A stretch of 64,000 bases of DNA from an uncultured Bacteroides sp. Its GTDB lineage: Bacteria > Bacteroidota > Bacteroidia > Bacteroidales > Bacteroidaceae. The notes beneath the pieces were generated by a model. It was given only the letters and a program-made list of their open reading frames with translations. It was not told the origin of the DNA and ran no database searches. Every line of letters begins with the position of its first letter. Within the stretch, counting starts at the first letter, position 1. This document shows, piece by piece, positions 8,988-17,330 of the stretch. Both the position numbers and the translations under genes were made by a program. The stretch is from positions 309,153 through 373,152 of the forward strand of contig CALADS010000068.1 in assembly GCA_937890825.1 (NCBI GenBank), given 5' to 3'.

Positions 8988-9860
8988 ATGAAGATAACTC
9001 AAGAACGTATCATTCAATTAGAAAGAGCTTTGTTTCAGCGCGATGATATATGTAGTTCGGAAGGAGGAATTTCCTCCTTTCCGGCTATCTTTCACTCTCC
9101 GTATGTGGTCAGTGGGGTAGGAATTGTGGTGTGCGAGCAGGGGCAGTTTACCTTTGCGCTGAATCAGCATACATTGCAGGCCCAGGCAGGCGAAACTCTG
9201 TTTATCCCCGAAGGGGTCAGTTTTCAAGTATTAGAAGAGTCGGCTGATTTATTGGTTCATTTTCTGCTTTATCAAGTAGAACCTATTCGCGATATTTTAG
9301 GTAACCAGGTAGTGGCCATGTATCTGTATTCGCAGTTGGTGCCAGAACCCTGCTATGTGTGGCAGACAGGGGAAGAAGAGGAAGTGTTGCGCTACATGAC
9401 TCAGCTTGATGCTACCCTGCATCAGGAAGATCCTTTCCGCCTGTATGAGCAGAAGTTGCTTTTGCTGGCACTTACACACCGGCTTTGCTCGTTGTATAAT
9501 CGCAAGTTGGTAACGAATCAAGATGCTGTAGGACATCGCAATGAAGTATTTCTACGGCTTATTCAATTGATAGAGCAGTACTATGTACATGAGCGTGGCG
9601 TGGAATTCTATGCCGATAAGTTATGCCTTTCTCCGAAGTATCTCTCTGCTCTGAGCAAGTCCATTTGCGGATATACCGTACAGGAACTCGTATTTAAGTC
9701 TATCATTCGTAAAAGTATCTCTCTGCTGAAAAACACGCAGAAGAATATCCAGGAGATTTCAGATTATTTCAATTTTCCCAATGCTTCTTATTTTGGTACT
9801 TTCTTTAAGAAACAGATGGGTATGTCGCCGCAACAGTATAGAAAGAATTTCAACTCTTAG
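8988..9860 (+). CDS. AraC-family transcriptional regulator
   Basis: 290 residues. The N-terminal half is a cupin-like ligand domain (about 30-110; GETLFIPEGVSFQV). The C-terminal 100 residues hold the two helix-turn-helix units of AraC proteins, with FPNASYFGTFFKKQMGMSPQQYR as the second signature (about 262-284; quoted here only by its key residues SYF, FFKK and PxxYR). It lies 37 bp after the pump gene in the same direction, so it is probably the local activator of the efflux operon. The inducer is not known. Confidence 0.88.
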   Translation: MKITQERIIQLERALFQRDDICSSEGGISSFPAIFHSPYVVSGVGIVVCEQGQFTFALNQHTLQAQAGETLFIPEGVSFQVLEESADLLVHFLLYQVEPIRDILGNQVVAMYLYSQLVPEPCYVWQTGEEEEVLRYMTQLDATLHQEDPFRLYEQKLLLLALTHRLCSLYNRKLVTNQDAVGHRNEVFLRLIQLIEQYYVHERGVEFYADKLCLSPKYLSALSKSICGYTVQELVFKSIIRKSISLLKNTQKNIQEISDYFNFPNASYFGTFFKKQMGMSPQQYRKNFNS

Positions 9861-9895
9861 AACTTTATAGAAAAGTGCAGCTAGTTGCATCGTTT

Positions 9896-9957
9896 ATAGC
9901 AAGCGGTTGCACAGCCCCATGCAGCCAACTGCATGAGGCTGTGCAACCGCTTGCTAT
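9896..9957. repeat. 62-nt nearly perfect palindrome / hairpin
   Basis: Arms 9896-9916 and 9937-9957 are perfectly complementary over 21 bp (ATAGCAAGCGGTTGCACAGCC on the left). After one C/A mismatch a further 7 bp pair (CATGCAG with CTGCATG) around a CCAA loop. It follows the AraC gene by 35 bp. Only TTTG follows on the plus side, so it is a poor canonical terminator despite the very stable stem. It could end transcription, be a REP/MITE-like element, or protect the mRNA 3' end. Confidence 0.75.
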
Positions 9958-10086
9958 TTGTATACAGTTTGGACTTTTGCTCTTTCTTTGAGTTAATATA
10001 GCTTTATTTAGTTAAAATGAATTTAAATATATTAGGTTTTATTTTGATTTTCATCGTTTTGATGCTGTTATAGCAATAAAATAGTT

Positions 10087-10094
10087 TATTTTTG
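10087..10094 (+). promoter_or_regulatory. -7 element before the fimbrillin-like gene
   Basis: TATTTTTG fits TAnnTTTG and lies 39 bp before the start codon at 10133. The nearest upstream TTTG (10058-10061) is 25 nt away, longer than the usual 19-21, so the -33 box is uncertain. The rest of the gap 9958-10132 is AT-rich and holds nothing else I recognise. Confidence 0.45.
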
Positions 10095-10132
10095 CTGACA
10101 TAATTTAATAATTAACCTAAAAATCTAATCAG

Positions 10133-12049
10133 ATGAGAAACTTGTTTTGCCTATTTGCAAAATACGTTTACGTATTTTTAGTTTTGTCCGTAAGTCTGCT
10201 TACGGCGTGTGTCAATTCCATCAGTGATGATGAAGTATCTCTTCCGGCTGAGGGAACGGTTCCTATCTCTTTTACAGGAAAAGTCAGTAGGGCCACCTCT
10301 ACGCGCGTGTCCGATAAGGCTCTGGAAGTGGGTGATCAGGTAGGTCTTATGGCTATGTTATCGGGCACTTCTGTCCAAGGACAACGGTATATTGATAATT
10401 TACTCTTGGAAACTTCTGCGGAAAATGCCTTGGTACCCGAGCGGGTGGTCTACTATCCAGAAGGCAATGATACCAAACTGGATTTTTTAGCTTATTACCC
10501 TTATCGCAAAGAAGGAATACCTGCCGGAAACAGTCAAATGACGGTCACGGTGATGCACGACCAAAGTACAGATGCCGATTGGGATAAATCCGATTTCCTG
10601 GTGGCCGGCAAGACGAAAGTGGCTGCCAGCACCAATAGTGTAGCGCTTACTTTCAAGCATAAATTGGCCAAAGTGAAAGTGGAACTGCTTCCGGAGAGTA
10701 AGGAGGATATAGACCATTTGCTGAGTAGCAATCCATCGGTCAGTGCCTGCGGATTCTGCACGCAGACCGACTATGATTTTGCTACAGATGCCTTCGCCAA
10801 TCCCTCAGCACCTGCTGTGATTCGCATGGCTGGTACTTGGAAAAAGAGTACGGATAAACTGGTAGGTATGGAGATGATTGTAGTTCCGCAAGAAATCAAT
10901 GCAGACAGTCAATACCTGGTGCTCGAACTAAATGGAAAAATATATACCTGTCCTGTTTCTGCAGCCGTGTTGAACAGTAATACGCAGCGGGTCATCACCA
11001 TTCGTGTGAAAGAAACAATCGACCATATCCTTTCCGGCTTTGTAGGCGAAGTAGAAGATTGGGGTGAAGGAACGGTGCAAGAAGAGGAAAGTGGCATGGA
11101 GTACCAGCTTACCGACATTCATACAGCTCTTTTGTCATTTGCCAAGTCGAATATTTACCATTTGTATGCAGACGGTAAGATAGTGGCCGAAGTCTGTAAG
11201 GAATATCTGCGTCTGCCGGAGGCTGGCATTGATTCTCAGGCATTGGTACTTTATCAAGCAAAAGATGGCGTGGTGGACCTCAAGCAGGGCATGGTTTTGG
11301 AATTGCTCGATGAAGAGGAATCTATCCACGGAGGAAGTATCAGTTGGGATGTAGAGTCGGGGCAAGTGCAGTATACACCGGGCACTTCAGCTCCTGTGCG
11401 TACTTTCTATGTCAATGAGCAGCGTAAGGCCGTGATAGAGAAACCAGCAAGCCCGTTGATGGTTCATTTGAAAAACTATCAGTTGCAAGATATACGCGGC
11501 AACGCAGTGAACTATTACGGAGTGGTGAAGATAGGTACCCAATATTGGATGCAGGAAGAATTGAACACTACCAAGTATATAGATGGTAAGGCGCTGACCT
11601 TGCGCACAGAGACCGGAACAGGAGCCGGATACTTTGTATCTACCGATAAAAAGCATGTATTTTATAATGGAGAAGCCATCGTAGAAGGCGAATTGGCGCC
11701 GGCCGGATGGCGCATTCCGAAGATTGCCGACTGGAATGCCCTAGTGGATTATGTAGGCGATTTGGCTGCCTTAAAGGCCGGTCAGTGGGAGAGCCTGTCG
11801 GGAGGTGAACTGGCTCCGGTAACCAATAAATCTTTCTTCAATGCTTATCCGGTGGGTATGTGTGCACCGAAAGCTTATGGAGGTGCCGGTAAGATTATCG
11901 GTTTCCATAGTTTGGATGAAGCCGGAACAGCGGTAGAGAAACAATCGCTTATCTTGGTGGGGGATATAGCAGAGTACACCTTGCAGAGCACGTTTGACGC
12001 CAAACTGAAAGTCTACAAAGGCTGTTCTATCCGCTGCCTGCGTAAATAA
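10133..12049 (+). CDS. Fimbrillin-like lipoprotein with C-terminal FISUMP domain
   Basis: 638 residues. The signal ends in LLTAC (lipid Cys26). The next ~270 residues (ISFTGKVSRATSTRV, then EVGDQVGLMAM, and YYPEGNDTKLDFLAYYPY) read as a fimbrillin/Mfa-like N-terminal module. The C-terminal part from about residue 463 (VVKIGTQYWMQEELN, then APAGWRIPKIADW near 521) matches the FISUMP (Fibrobacter succinogenes major paralogous) domain. It is expected at the cell surface, perhaps in a fimbria-like fibre or as an adhesin. It stands alone, without the usual neighbouring fim/mfa genes. Confidence 0.8.
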   Translation: MRNLFCLFAKYVYVFLVLSVSLLTACVNSISDDEVSLPAEGTVPISFTGKVSRATSTRVSDKALEVGDQVGLMAMLSGTSVQGQRYIDNLLLETSAENALVPERVVYYPEGNDTKLDFLAYYPYRKEGIPAGNSQMTVTVMHDQSTDADWDKSDFLVAGKTKVAASTNSVALTFKHKLAKVKVELLPESKEDIDHLLSSNPSVSACGFCTQTDYDFATDAFANPSAPAVIRMAGTWKKSTDKLVGMEMIVVPQEINADSQYLVLELNGKIYTCPVSAAVLNSNTQRVITIRVKETIDHILSGFVGEVEDWGEGTVQEEESGMEYQLTDIHTALLSFAKSNIYHLYADGKIVAEVCKEYLRLPEAGIDSQALVLYQAKDGVVDLKQGMVLELLDEEESIHGGSISWDVESGQVQYTPGTSAPVRTFYVNEQRKAVIEKPASPLMVHLKNYQLQDIRGNAVNYYGVVKIGTQYWMQEELNTTKYIDGKALTLRTETGTGAGYFVSTDKKHVFYNGEAIVEGELAPAGWRIPKIADWNALVDYVGDLAALKAGQWESLSGGELAPVTNKSFFNAYPVGMCAPKAYGGAGKIIGFHSLDEAGTAVEKQSLILVGDIAEYTLQSTFDAKLKVYKGCSIRCLRK

Positions 12050-12093
12050 CGCTAAAAATAACATTTGCCGACTGTAGATTCTGTATTTTATTG

Positions 12094-12101
12094 TATATTT
12101 G
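12094..12101 (+). promoter_or_regulatory. -7 element before the methyltransferase-like gene
   Basis: TATATTTG matches TAnnTTTG, 22 bp before the GTG at 12124 and 31 bp before the ATG at 12133. A TTTG at 12064-12067 is 26 nt upstream, a loose fit for the -33 box. Confidence 0.5.
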
Positions 12102-12123
12102 CTCATCTAAGAATGTATAATTA

Positions 12124-12771
12124 GTGAAGCGAATGAAAGAGATAACTCGGCTGAAGGGGATACATCCATGGGTGTGGTTAAGGCGTTTTCGTCATCGCCG
12201 CGGGTATGGTGTGCATTCCCCTTTCGCTTTCAGTTTTCTTACCTTTGTGGTGTATGAGAAGGCAGCCTATTATAAGTATAAGGAGTTAGATGAAGCACAG
12301 CAGCAACAGGTTTCCTTAAAAGGAAATGAGTGGGCATATGCAGAAACCCGGAAACTCAAACGGTTGCTTTTTAGAATAGCCAACTGGGCACAGCCGCAAC
12401 AGATGGTGGACGTGGGTCCCGAATCTGCAGCGGAACTCTTTCTGAAAGCAGCTCGTACGAATGCAGATTGGCAGAAGGCAGAGAATATCGATGAATTGCG
12501 GGCTCGCTGTACAGATGGGGTGGAGTTTCTTTATCTTCACGATTATCGGCATCCGGCATTCGTAAGAGAGGCCTTTCAGCATTGTGTGGCAAAGACATCT
12601 GCCCAATCGGTATTTGTCATTGCGGGTATTGGCTATTCTACTGCCATGAAAGAACTGTGGCAACAAATAAAACAGCACCCGAAGACAGGCATATCTTTCG
12701 ACCTTTATGATGTGGGTGTCGTTTGTTTCGACCCGAATAAAATCAAGCAGCATTATATCGTGAACTTTTAA
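12124..12771 (+). CDS. SAM-dependent methyltransferase-like protein
   Basis: 215 residues from GTG 12124, or 212 from the ATG at 12133. The N-terminus (HPWVWLRRFRHRRGYGVHSP) is a conserved feature of a Bacteroidetes family usually labelled class I methyltransferase. A short motif-I-like QMVDVGPES sits near residue 97, and the end FDLYDVGVVCFDP resembles the last strands of O-methyltransferase folds. The glycine-rich SAM loop is weak, so it could be a degenerate or non-catalytic member. It precedes the cobalamin adenosyltransferase gene by 12 bp and is probably co-transcribed with it. Confidence 0.55.
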   Translation: MKRMKEITRLKGIHPWVWLRRFRHRRGYGVHSPFAFSFLTFVVYEKAAYYKYKELDEAQQQQVSLKGNEWAYAETRKLKRLLFRIANWAQPQQMVDVGPESAAELFLKAARTNADWQKAENIDELRARCTDGVEFLYLHDYRHPAFVREAFQHCVAKTSAQSVFVIAGIGYSTAMKELWQQIKQHPKTGISFDLYDVGVVCFDPNKIKQHYIVNF

Positions 12772-12783
12772 TCAATAGCAGTT

Positions 12784-13338
12784 ATGAAGGTGTATACGAA
12801 AACGGGCGATAAGGGAACCACCTCATTGGTGGGTGGAGTCAGAGTGTCAAAGACCCATATCCGCTTGGAAGCTTATGGAACAGTAGATGAACTGAATGCC
12901 CAGTTAGGGTTGCTCTCCACTTATTTACAGTGTACGGCCGATCGTGAGTTTGTTACTCAGGTGCAGCATAAACTGTTTGCTGTAGGATCTTATTTGGCCA
13001 CAGATTTGTCGCATACTCGTTTGCATGAAGCCAGTCTGGTGAACAGTGAAGAAGTAGTCCAGATAGAAAAGGAAATCGATCGTTTAGATGGAATGCTTCC
13101 TCCTTTGAAAGCTTTCGTATTGCCGGGAGGATGTAGAGGTGCAGCCGTGTGCCATGTATGCCGCACGGTATGCCGCAGGGCAGAACGCAGGATTTTATCC
13201 TTGGCCGAGCAGGTAGATATCGATGCAGTAATCCTTGCTTATATGAATCGCTTGTCGGATTATTTGTTCGTTTTGTCGCGCAAAATGAATCAAGATGAGA
13301 AAATAGATGATTTTTTTTGGGTAAATAGTTGCAAATGA
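12784..13338 (+). CDS. Cob(I)alamin adenosyltransferase, PduO type
   Basis: 184 residues. The N-terminal KVYTKTGDKGTTSL is the ATP-binding signature of PduO-type enzymes, and YGTVDELNAQLG and the CRRAERRILSL helix are also diagnostic. The enzyme transfers the adenosyl group of ATP to reduced cobalamin, making the cofactor for methylmalonyl-CoA mutase and similar enzymes. Length is normal for the single-domain form. Other B12 genes are not nearby. Confidence 0.92.
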   Translation: MKVYTKTGDKGTTSLVGGVRVSKTHIRLEAYGTVDELNAQLGLLSTYLQCTADREFVTQVQHKLFAVGSYLATDLSHTRLHEASLVNSEEVVQIEKEIDRLDGMLPPLKAFVLPGGCRGAAVCHVCRTVCRRAERRILSLAEQVDIDAVILAYMNRLSDYLFVLSRKMNQDEKIDDFFWVNSCK

Positions 13339-13358
13339 ATTTATTTGTATTATTTTTG
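13329..13358 (+). promoter_or_regulatory. Bacteroides-type promoter for the DUF2795 gene
   Basis: TTG (13329-13331) and TATTTTTG (13351-13358) are 19 nt apart, an exact match to the Bacteroides -33/-7 pattern. The -33 box overlaps the last codons of the adenosyltransferase gene. The DUF2795 start codon is 50 bp downstream. Confidence 0.75.
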
Positions 13359-13408
13359 CCGAAAATTAAAAGACAGGAAATTTATAGACAATTTTAATAC
13401 GAAAAACT

Positions 13409-13630
13409 ATGTATTGGACATTGGAATTGGCATCAAAGCTGGAAGATGCCCCTTGGCCGGCAACTAAGGATGAATTAATAGATTATGCCATGCGTTCGGG
13501 TGCTCCGTTAGAGGTCATCGAAAACTTGCAAGAAATGGAAGATGAAGGCGAAATCTACGAAAGTATAGAAGATATTTGGCCGGATTATCCTAGTAAGGAA
13601 GATTTCTTCTTCAATGAGGAAGAATATTAA
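13409..13630 (+). CDS. DUF2795 family small acidic protein
   Basis: 73 residues, very acidic (C-terminal DFFFNEEEY), with WPATKDELIDYAMRSGAP and the helix VIENLQEMEDEGEIY, typical of the short DUF2795 proteins found in most Bacteroidetes. No catalytic motif and no known role. It has its own promoter and terminator, so it is a monocistronic, probably well expressed gene. Confidence 0.8.
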   Translation: MYWTLELASKLEDAPWPATKDELIDYAMRSGAPLEVIENLQEMEDEGEIYESIEDIWPDYPSKEDFFFNEEEY

Positions 13631-13660
13631 TACGTTGATTAAAGCGCATTCGCTGAAGTG

Positions 13661-13707
13661 AAACGGGTTAAGCAGGTTGCTTAAGCATCTGCTTAACCCG
13701 TTTTTTT
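13661..13707 (+). terminator. Rho-independent terminator after the DUF2795 gene
   Basis: A perfect 15-bp stem (AAACGGGTTAAGCAG at 13661-13675 with its complement at 13689-13703) and a 13-nt loop are followed by a T run. Confidence 0.88.
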
Positions 13708-13742
13708 CTAAATAAGATATTTGCAGAAACAGAGTTTTTGGT

Positions 13743-16100
13743 ATGGAGGATTGTAGAGCGGGTGTTCAGTCACTCTTAAATGAAATATATGGTTACGATG
13801 AGTTTAGAAACCTCGAAATATATAAGGATTTAACGCAAAGCAGAGAGAAAGTGTCCGTTTCTCAAGGCTGCTTGATAGAGCAGGTATTACAAGAGGCCGA
13901 AAAAGAGGATGGGCGGGAAATCAATAATCTGTTGCTTACCGCACCCACCGGTGCAGGCAAGTCGCTGCTGTTTCAATTACCGGCCATCTACCTGGGCAGG
14001 CATCATGAGTGGCTGACCATTGTAGTGTCTCCTCTGAAGGCTTTGATTATGGATCAGGTAGATGGGTTGAAGGATATGGGCTATGATAAAGTAGCTTATG
14101 CTTCCTCTGATTTGTCGCCGGAGCAGAAAAGCGATGTCTACAGGCAAGTGCGTGAAGGCGAGGTAGACTTGTTCTATCTTTCACCGGAATTGCTGCTTTC
14201 TTATGACATACGCTATTTTGTGGGCAACCGACACATTGGATTGGTGGTGGTAGATGAGGCGCATACGGTAACTACTTGGGGCAAGGAGTTTCGGGTAGAT
14301 TATTGGTTCTTAGGACGCTATCTGAGTACGTTGAAGCATACGCTGGGGTATAATTTCCCCATTTTTGCACTCACGGCTACAGCCGTGTGGAATCCTGCCG
14401 GAGGAAACGACATGGTATTTGAAACCATCCGGTCGCTGCAAATGGAGCCCTGCACTTGCTATGTGGGTACGGTAAAGCGTAAAAATATAGCATTCGACAT
14501 CCGTAGCATGGATATAGAAGAGGGAGAAACATACGATAAAGCTAAGCAAAGAGTAGTGTCAGACCGCATAAAGCAATGCTTAACAGGGCATAAAACACTG
14601 CTTTATTACCCGTTTGCCGGTGGAATCGATATGCGCCTGAAAACTTGGGTGCAACCGTCCGATTGGAAATGGGTGGCATCTTATTACGGTAAAAAAGAAA
14701 AAGAACAGAAGCGGGCCATCGTTCAGGCTTTTAAAGAGGGAGAAAAGAAACTGATTGTAGCCACTAAAGCTTTTGGTATGGGGGTGGACATCAGTGATAT
14801 CGACCGTGTGTATCATGTGGCACCTTCCAGTACTTTTGTGGATTATATACAGGAGATAGGTCGGGCAGCCCGGGATACAGCCATTCAGGGCGTGGCAGCT
14901 ACCGATTTTAATGAACGCGATTTTTATTACATGAAACGCTTGCATCAGGCAGGAAATATCACTCAAGAGCAGTTGGCTTTGATTTTGGCCAAGTTGATGG
15001 AGGTGTATCGCATGAAGGGTGAGAAGCGGGAAATATTGATTTCATCGGCCGATTTTGAATTTGCGGTCAAATTGCCTCGCGCCAAGAATAAACTGGAATA
15101 CGAAGCCGAATTAGGGCAGCTGGTAAAGACTGCCTTGCTCTGGCTGGAAGAGGATTTGTCGAAGCGTTACGGACGGATGCTGATAGAGGTGGAGCCGCGT
15201 AACCTGCTTACCGAAGGATTTGTGCAGGATAAAACAGGGGATGCCTTTGCGCGAGAATTTGCAGATTATCTGGAAGTGGTGGAAGGGGAAACGGACATTT
15301 ATCACGTGCGTCTGGATGCTTTGTGGGAACAGCGTTTCTCGGAATTAGGCTATAAGGAATTTAAGCAGAAGTTGAATAATGGCACTTTGTGGGAAGGTAC
15401 GCGCGCGGTTTCTGTAGGCAAGCATGAGGTATTGTTGAAGGAAGATGCCACCGTGATTCGTCAGCGTCTGGATGCCTTGTTCAAGGCTTTGGTTGATTTG
15501 ATGAAGACTGCATTGGTGAAAAATAAGGGAAAGTTTGATGAGGAGGCTTTGCGACAGGTTTTTGCTGACCACCGTATGGATGTGCGTTCGGCAAAGCGGT
15601 TCATAGGTTCCTTGTTGGAGTCGCGCACGGAAGAGGGGCGTAGTGTGAGTTACATCAGCAGTGCGAAGAAGAAAGACTCCAACGAATTGTCGTTTACGGT
15701 GACTCGAGGGTTTGACTTGCTGCTGGGACGCTACCAGAAACTGTTTGCCCAGCGTATCAGCGGTAATCAGGGCGATCGCCTGACTTTCTATTGCACTCCG
15801 TTTTCCGATTTGAATATGTTATTAAATCTGTTGACTATGCTCGGCGGACTTTCTTTTACGGCCGAGGGGGGAGCTATGCCTTGTGTACAGATTCGCTTCA
15901 CCGATCCGGAAGAATTGTGTAGGCTGGCAGCAACGGGCGAGTATCACAATCAAATCCTGGAAAGTAATGAGCGTATCTTTGAAGAGCAGATGAAGCTTTT
16001 CAGCTACTTTTTCGGACATACGGAATTGACCGATGAGCAGCGTTGGAACTTTGTTGAGGCTTATTTCACAGGTACACCGGTGGACGAACTGATACGCTGA
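13743..16100 (+). CDS. RecQ-like DEAH-box ATP-dependent DNA helicase
   Basis: 785 residues. Motif I is PTGAGKSLLFQLP (about 68-80), motif II DEAH (171-174), motif III ALTATA, and the second RecA domain ends with TKAFGMGVDISDIDRV and the motif VI-like IQEIGRAARD. This is the superfamily-2 core seen in RecQ proteins. The C-terminal ~350 residues do not show a recognisable zinc-binding RQC or HRDC domain, so it is not the housekeeping RecQ. It should unwind DNA in an ATP-dependent way; the purpose is unknown. Its last 40 bp overlap the convergent GNAT gene. Confidence 0.8.
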   Translation: MEDCRAGVQSLLNEIYGYDEFRNLEIYKDLTQSREKVSVSQGCLIEQVLQEAEKEDGREINNLLLTAPTGAGKSLLFQLPAIYLGRHHEWLTIVVSPLKALIMDQVDGLKDMGYDKVAYASSDLSPEQKSDVYRQVREGEVDLFYLSPELLLSYDIRYFVGNRHIGLVVVDEAHTVTTWGKEFRVDYWFLGRYLSTLKHTLGYNFPIFALTATAVWNPAGGNDMVFETIRSLQMEPCTCYVGTVKRKNIAFDIRSMDIEEGETYDKAKQRVVSDRIKQCLTGHKTLLYYPFAGGIDMRLKTWVQPSDWKWVASYYGKKEKEQKRAIVQAFKEGEKKLIVATKAFGMGVDISDIDRVYHVAPSSTFVDYIQEIGRAARDTAIQGVAATDFNERDFYYMKRLHQAGNITQEQLALILAKLMEVYRMKGEKREILISSADFEFAVKLPRAKNKLEYEAELGQLVKTALLWLEEDLSKRYGRMLIEVEPRNLLTEGFVQDKTGDAFAREFADYLEVVEGETDIYHVRLDALWEQRFSELGYKEFKQKLNNGTLWEGTRAVSVGKHEVLLKEDATVIRQRLDALFKALVDLMKTALVKNKGKFDEEALRQVFADHRMDVRSAKRFIGSLLESRTEEGRSVSYISSAKKKDSNELSFTVTRGFDLLLGRYQKLFAQRISGNQGDRLTFYCTPFSDLNMLLNLLTMLGGLSFTAEGGAMPCVQIRFTDPEELCRLAATGEYHNQILESNERIFEEQMKLFSYFFGHTELTDEQRWNFVEAYFTGTPVDELIR

Positions 16101-16576
16101 TAGGCCAGGCGCTCATCACCGTTGAGCAGGTAGATGATACCGCAGTATTGGAAACCGTGTTTCTGCAGAATATGTTGCAGGATATGGTTGTCGCGATGCG
16201 TGTCTGCCCTTAAGTTAGGGATGCGTTGCTCGCACCATTTCAGGCACGCATGGGCTATTCCATGACTGTTTGGAGTGCTGGCCAGCCGATGAATAGTGCC
16301 GTAGGGTTGGCTGTCGTCTAGCCAGGCACCTTCATAAATCTTTGTATAGGTAGGGTCTTTCCCGAGTATAAAGGAGAACGTACCTATCAGTTGGTTCTCT
16401 TCGTCCAGACATACGTGGCAATACCCTTTCTGAATATCATGGAGGATAACTTCTTCCGCTGGATATCCTTTCGTCCACTGTTTGAAATTGCCGTTTTGAC
16501 GCATGATGAGTTTGGCTTCTTCAAAGAGCTGCATAAGTAGGGGGAGTTCTTCTATATGGGCTGGTCTAATATTCAT
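16061..16576 (-). CDS. GNAT-family N-acetyltransferase
   Basis: 171 residues beginning MNIRPAHIEELPLLMQLFEEA, the usual GNAT N-terminal strand-helix, with a shortened acetyl-CoA loop (RLASTPNSHGIAHACLKWCE, about 108-128) and LQHILQKHGFQYCGI near the end. It probably acetylates a small molecule or a protein in the cytosol; the substrate is unknown. The 3' end overlaps the helicase gene by 40 bp on the other strand. A minus-strand -7 element TACTTTTG lies at 16607-16600, before the ATG ending at 16576. Confidence 0.8.
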   Translation of the reverse strand: MNIRPAHIEELPLLMQLFEEAKLIMRQNGNFKQWTKGYPAEEVILHDIQKGYCHVCLDEENQLIGTFSFILGKDPTYTKIYEGAWLDDSQPYGTIHRLASTPNSHGIAHACLKWCEQRIPNLRADTHRDNHILQHILQKHGFQYCGIIYLLNGDERLAYQRISSSTGVPVK

Positions 16577-16623
16577 AATTCTATAGGCTTTAGTGCCTGC
16601 AAAAGTAATATTTTTAGTCGATT

Positions 16624-16656
16624 TTTGTTTTTAATCGGGTAGAATGGTTATATTTG
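16624..16656 (+). promoter_or_regulatory. Bacteroides-type promoter for the beta-barrel gene
   Basis: TTTG (16624-16627) and TATATTTG (16649-16656) are 21 nt apart. The start codon is at 16683, 26 bp downstream. This makes the more upstream in-frame ATG at 16644 unlikely. Confidence 0.72.
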
Positions 16657-16682
16657 CATTTGATATTTTAACATTGGGGATT

Positions 16683-17222
16683 ATGAAGAAAATTTTTGTT
16701 ACGTTCGTAATAGCTGTTGGCTGTATGCTGATGGCTATGCCGGTTCAGGCGCAGTTAAATTTTGGTGTAAAAGGTGGTTTGAATATGTCCAAATTGGACT
16801 TGAAGCACGGACCTTCCAGTGATAATACCACCGGATTCTTTATCGGTCCTATGGCAGAGGTTACCATTCCAGTTATAGGATTGGGAGTGGATGCTGCTCT
16901 GATGTATTCACAGAGAGGTGAGCATGAATGGAAACAGCAAGGTATAGAAATTCCTGTCAATTTGAAATATACCATTGGTTTGGGCAGTACATTGGGTGTC
17001 TTTGTTGCTGCAGGGCCTGATTTTTTCTTTAATTTCAAGGATGCCGATGACTTGGATAAGAAGGAGTCGCAGGTAGGGCTGAATCTGGGAGCCGGTCTCA
17101 AACTCTTGCGCCATATTCAGCTTGGTGTGAACTATCAGATTCCTTTGAACGACAGTTTTAAAGTGGCAGATGAGGGTGCCAAGACTAAATCCTGGCAAGT
17201 ATCTTTGGCTTATCTGTTCTAA
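16683..17222 (+). CDS. PorT-like small outer-membrane beta-barrel protein
   Basis: 179 residues from the ATG at 16683, chosen because it gives a proper signal peptide ending MPVQAQ and lies just after the promoter. The mature part alternates polar and apolar residues (LNFGVKGGLNMSKLDL, LGVNYQIPLND) and ends in SLAYLF, typical of an 8-strand outer-membrane barrel with a C-terminal aromatic residue. Function is unknown; proteins of this type are common as porins or assembly factors in Bacteroidetes. Confidence 0.8.
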   Translation: MKKIFVTFVIAVGCMLMAMPVQAQLNFGVKGGLNMSKLDLKHGPSSDNTTGFFIGPMAEVTIPVIGLGVDAALMYSQRGEHEWKQQGIEIPVNLKYTIGLGSTLGVFVAAGPDFFFNFKDADDLDKKESQVGLNLGAGLKLLRHIQLGVNYQIPLNDSFKVADEGAKTKSWQVSLAYLF

Positions 17223-17281
17223 AGAAAGAACCGTGGCAGATTATGGGTAGTTAATCCCCATTTCTCCTTTATAATTTTAGG

Positions 17282-17309
17282 CGCTCCCGTTTTTAGGGAG
17301 CGTTTTTTT
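17282..17309 (+). terminator. Rho-independent terminator after the beta-barrel gene
   Basis: CGCTCCC (17282-17288) pairs with GGGAGCG (17296-17302) around a 7-nt loop, followed by seven Ts. It lies only 22 bp upstream of the priA start. Confidence 0.85.
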
Positions 17310-17330
17310 ATTGTATCTTTAACTCCCGAA

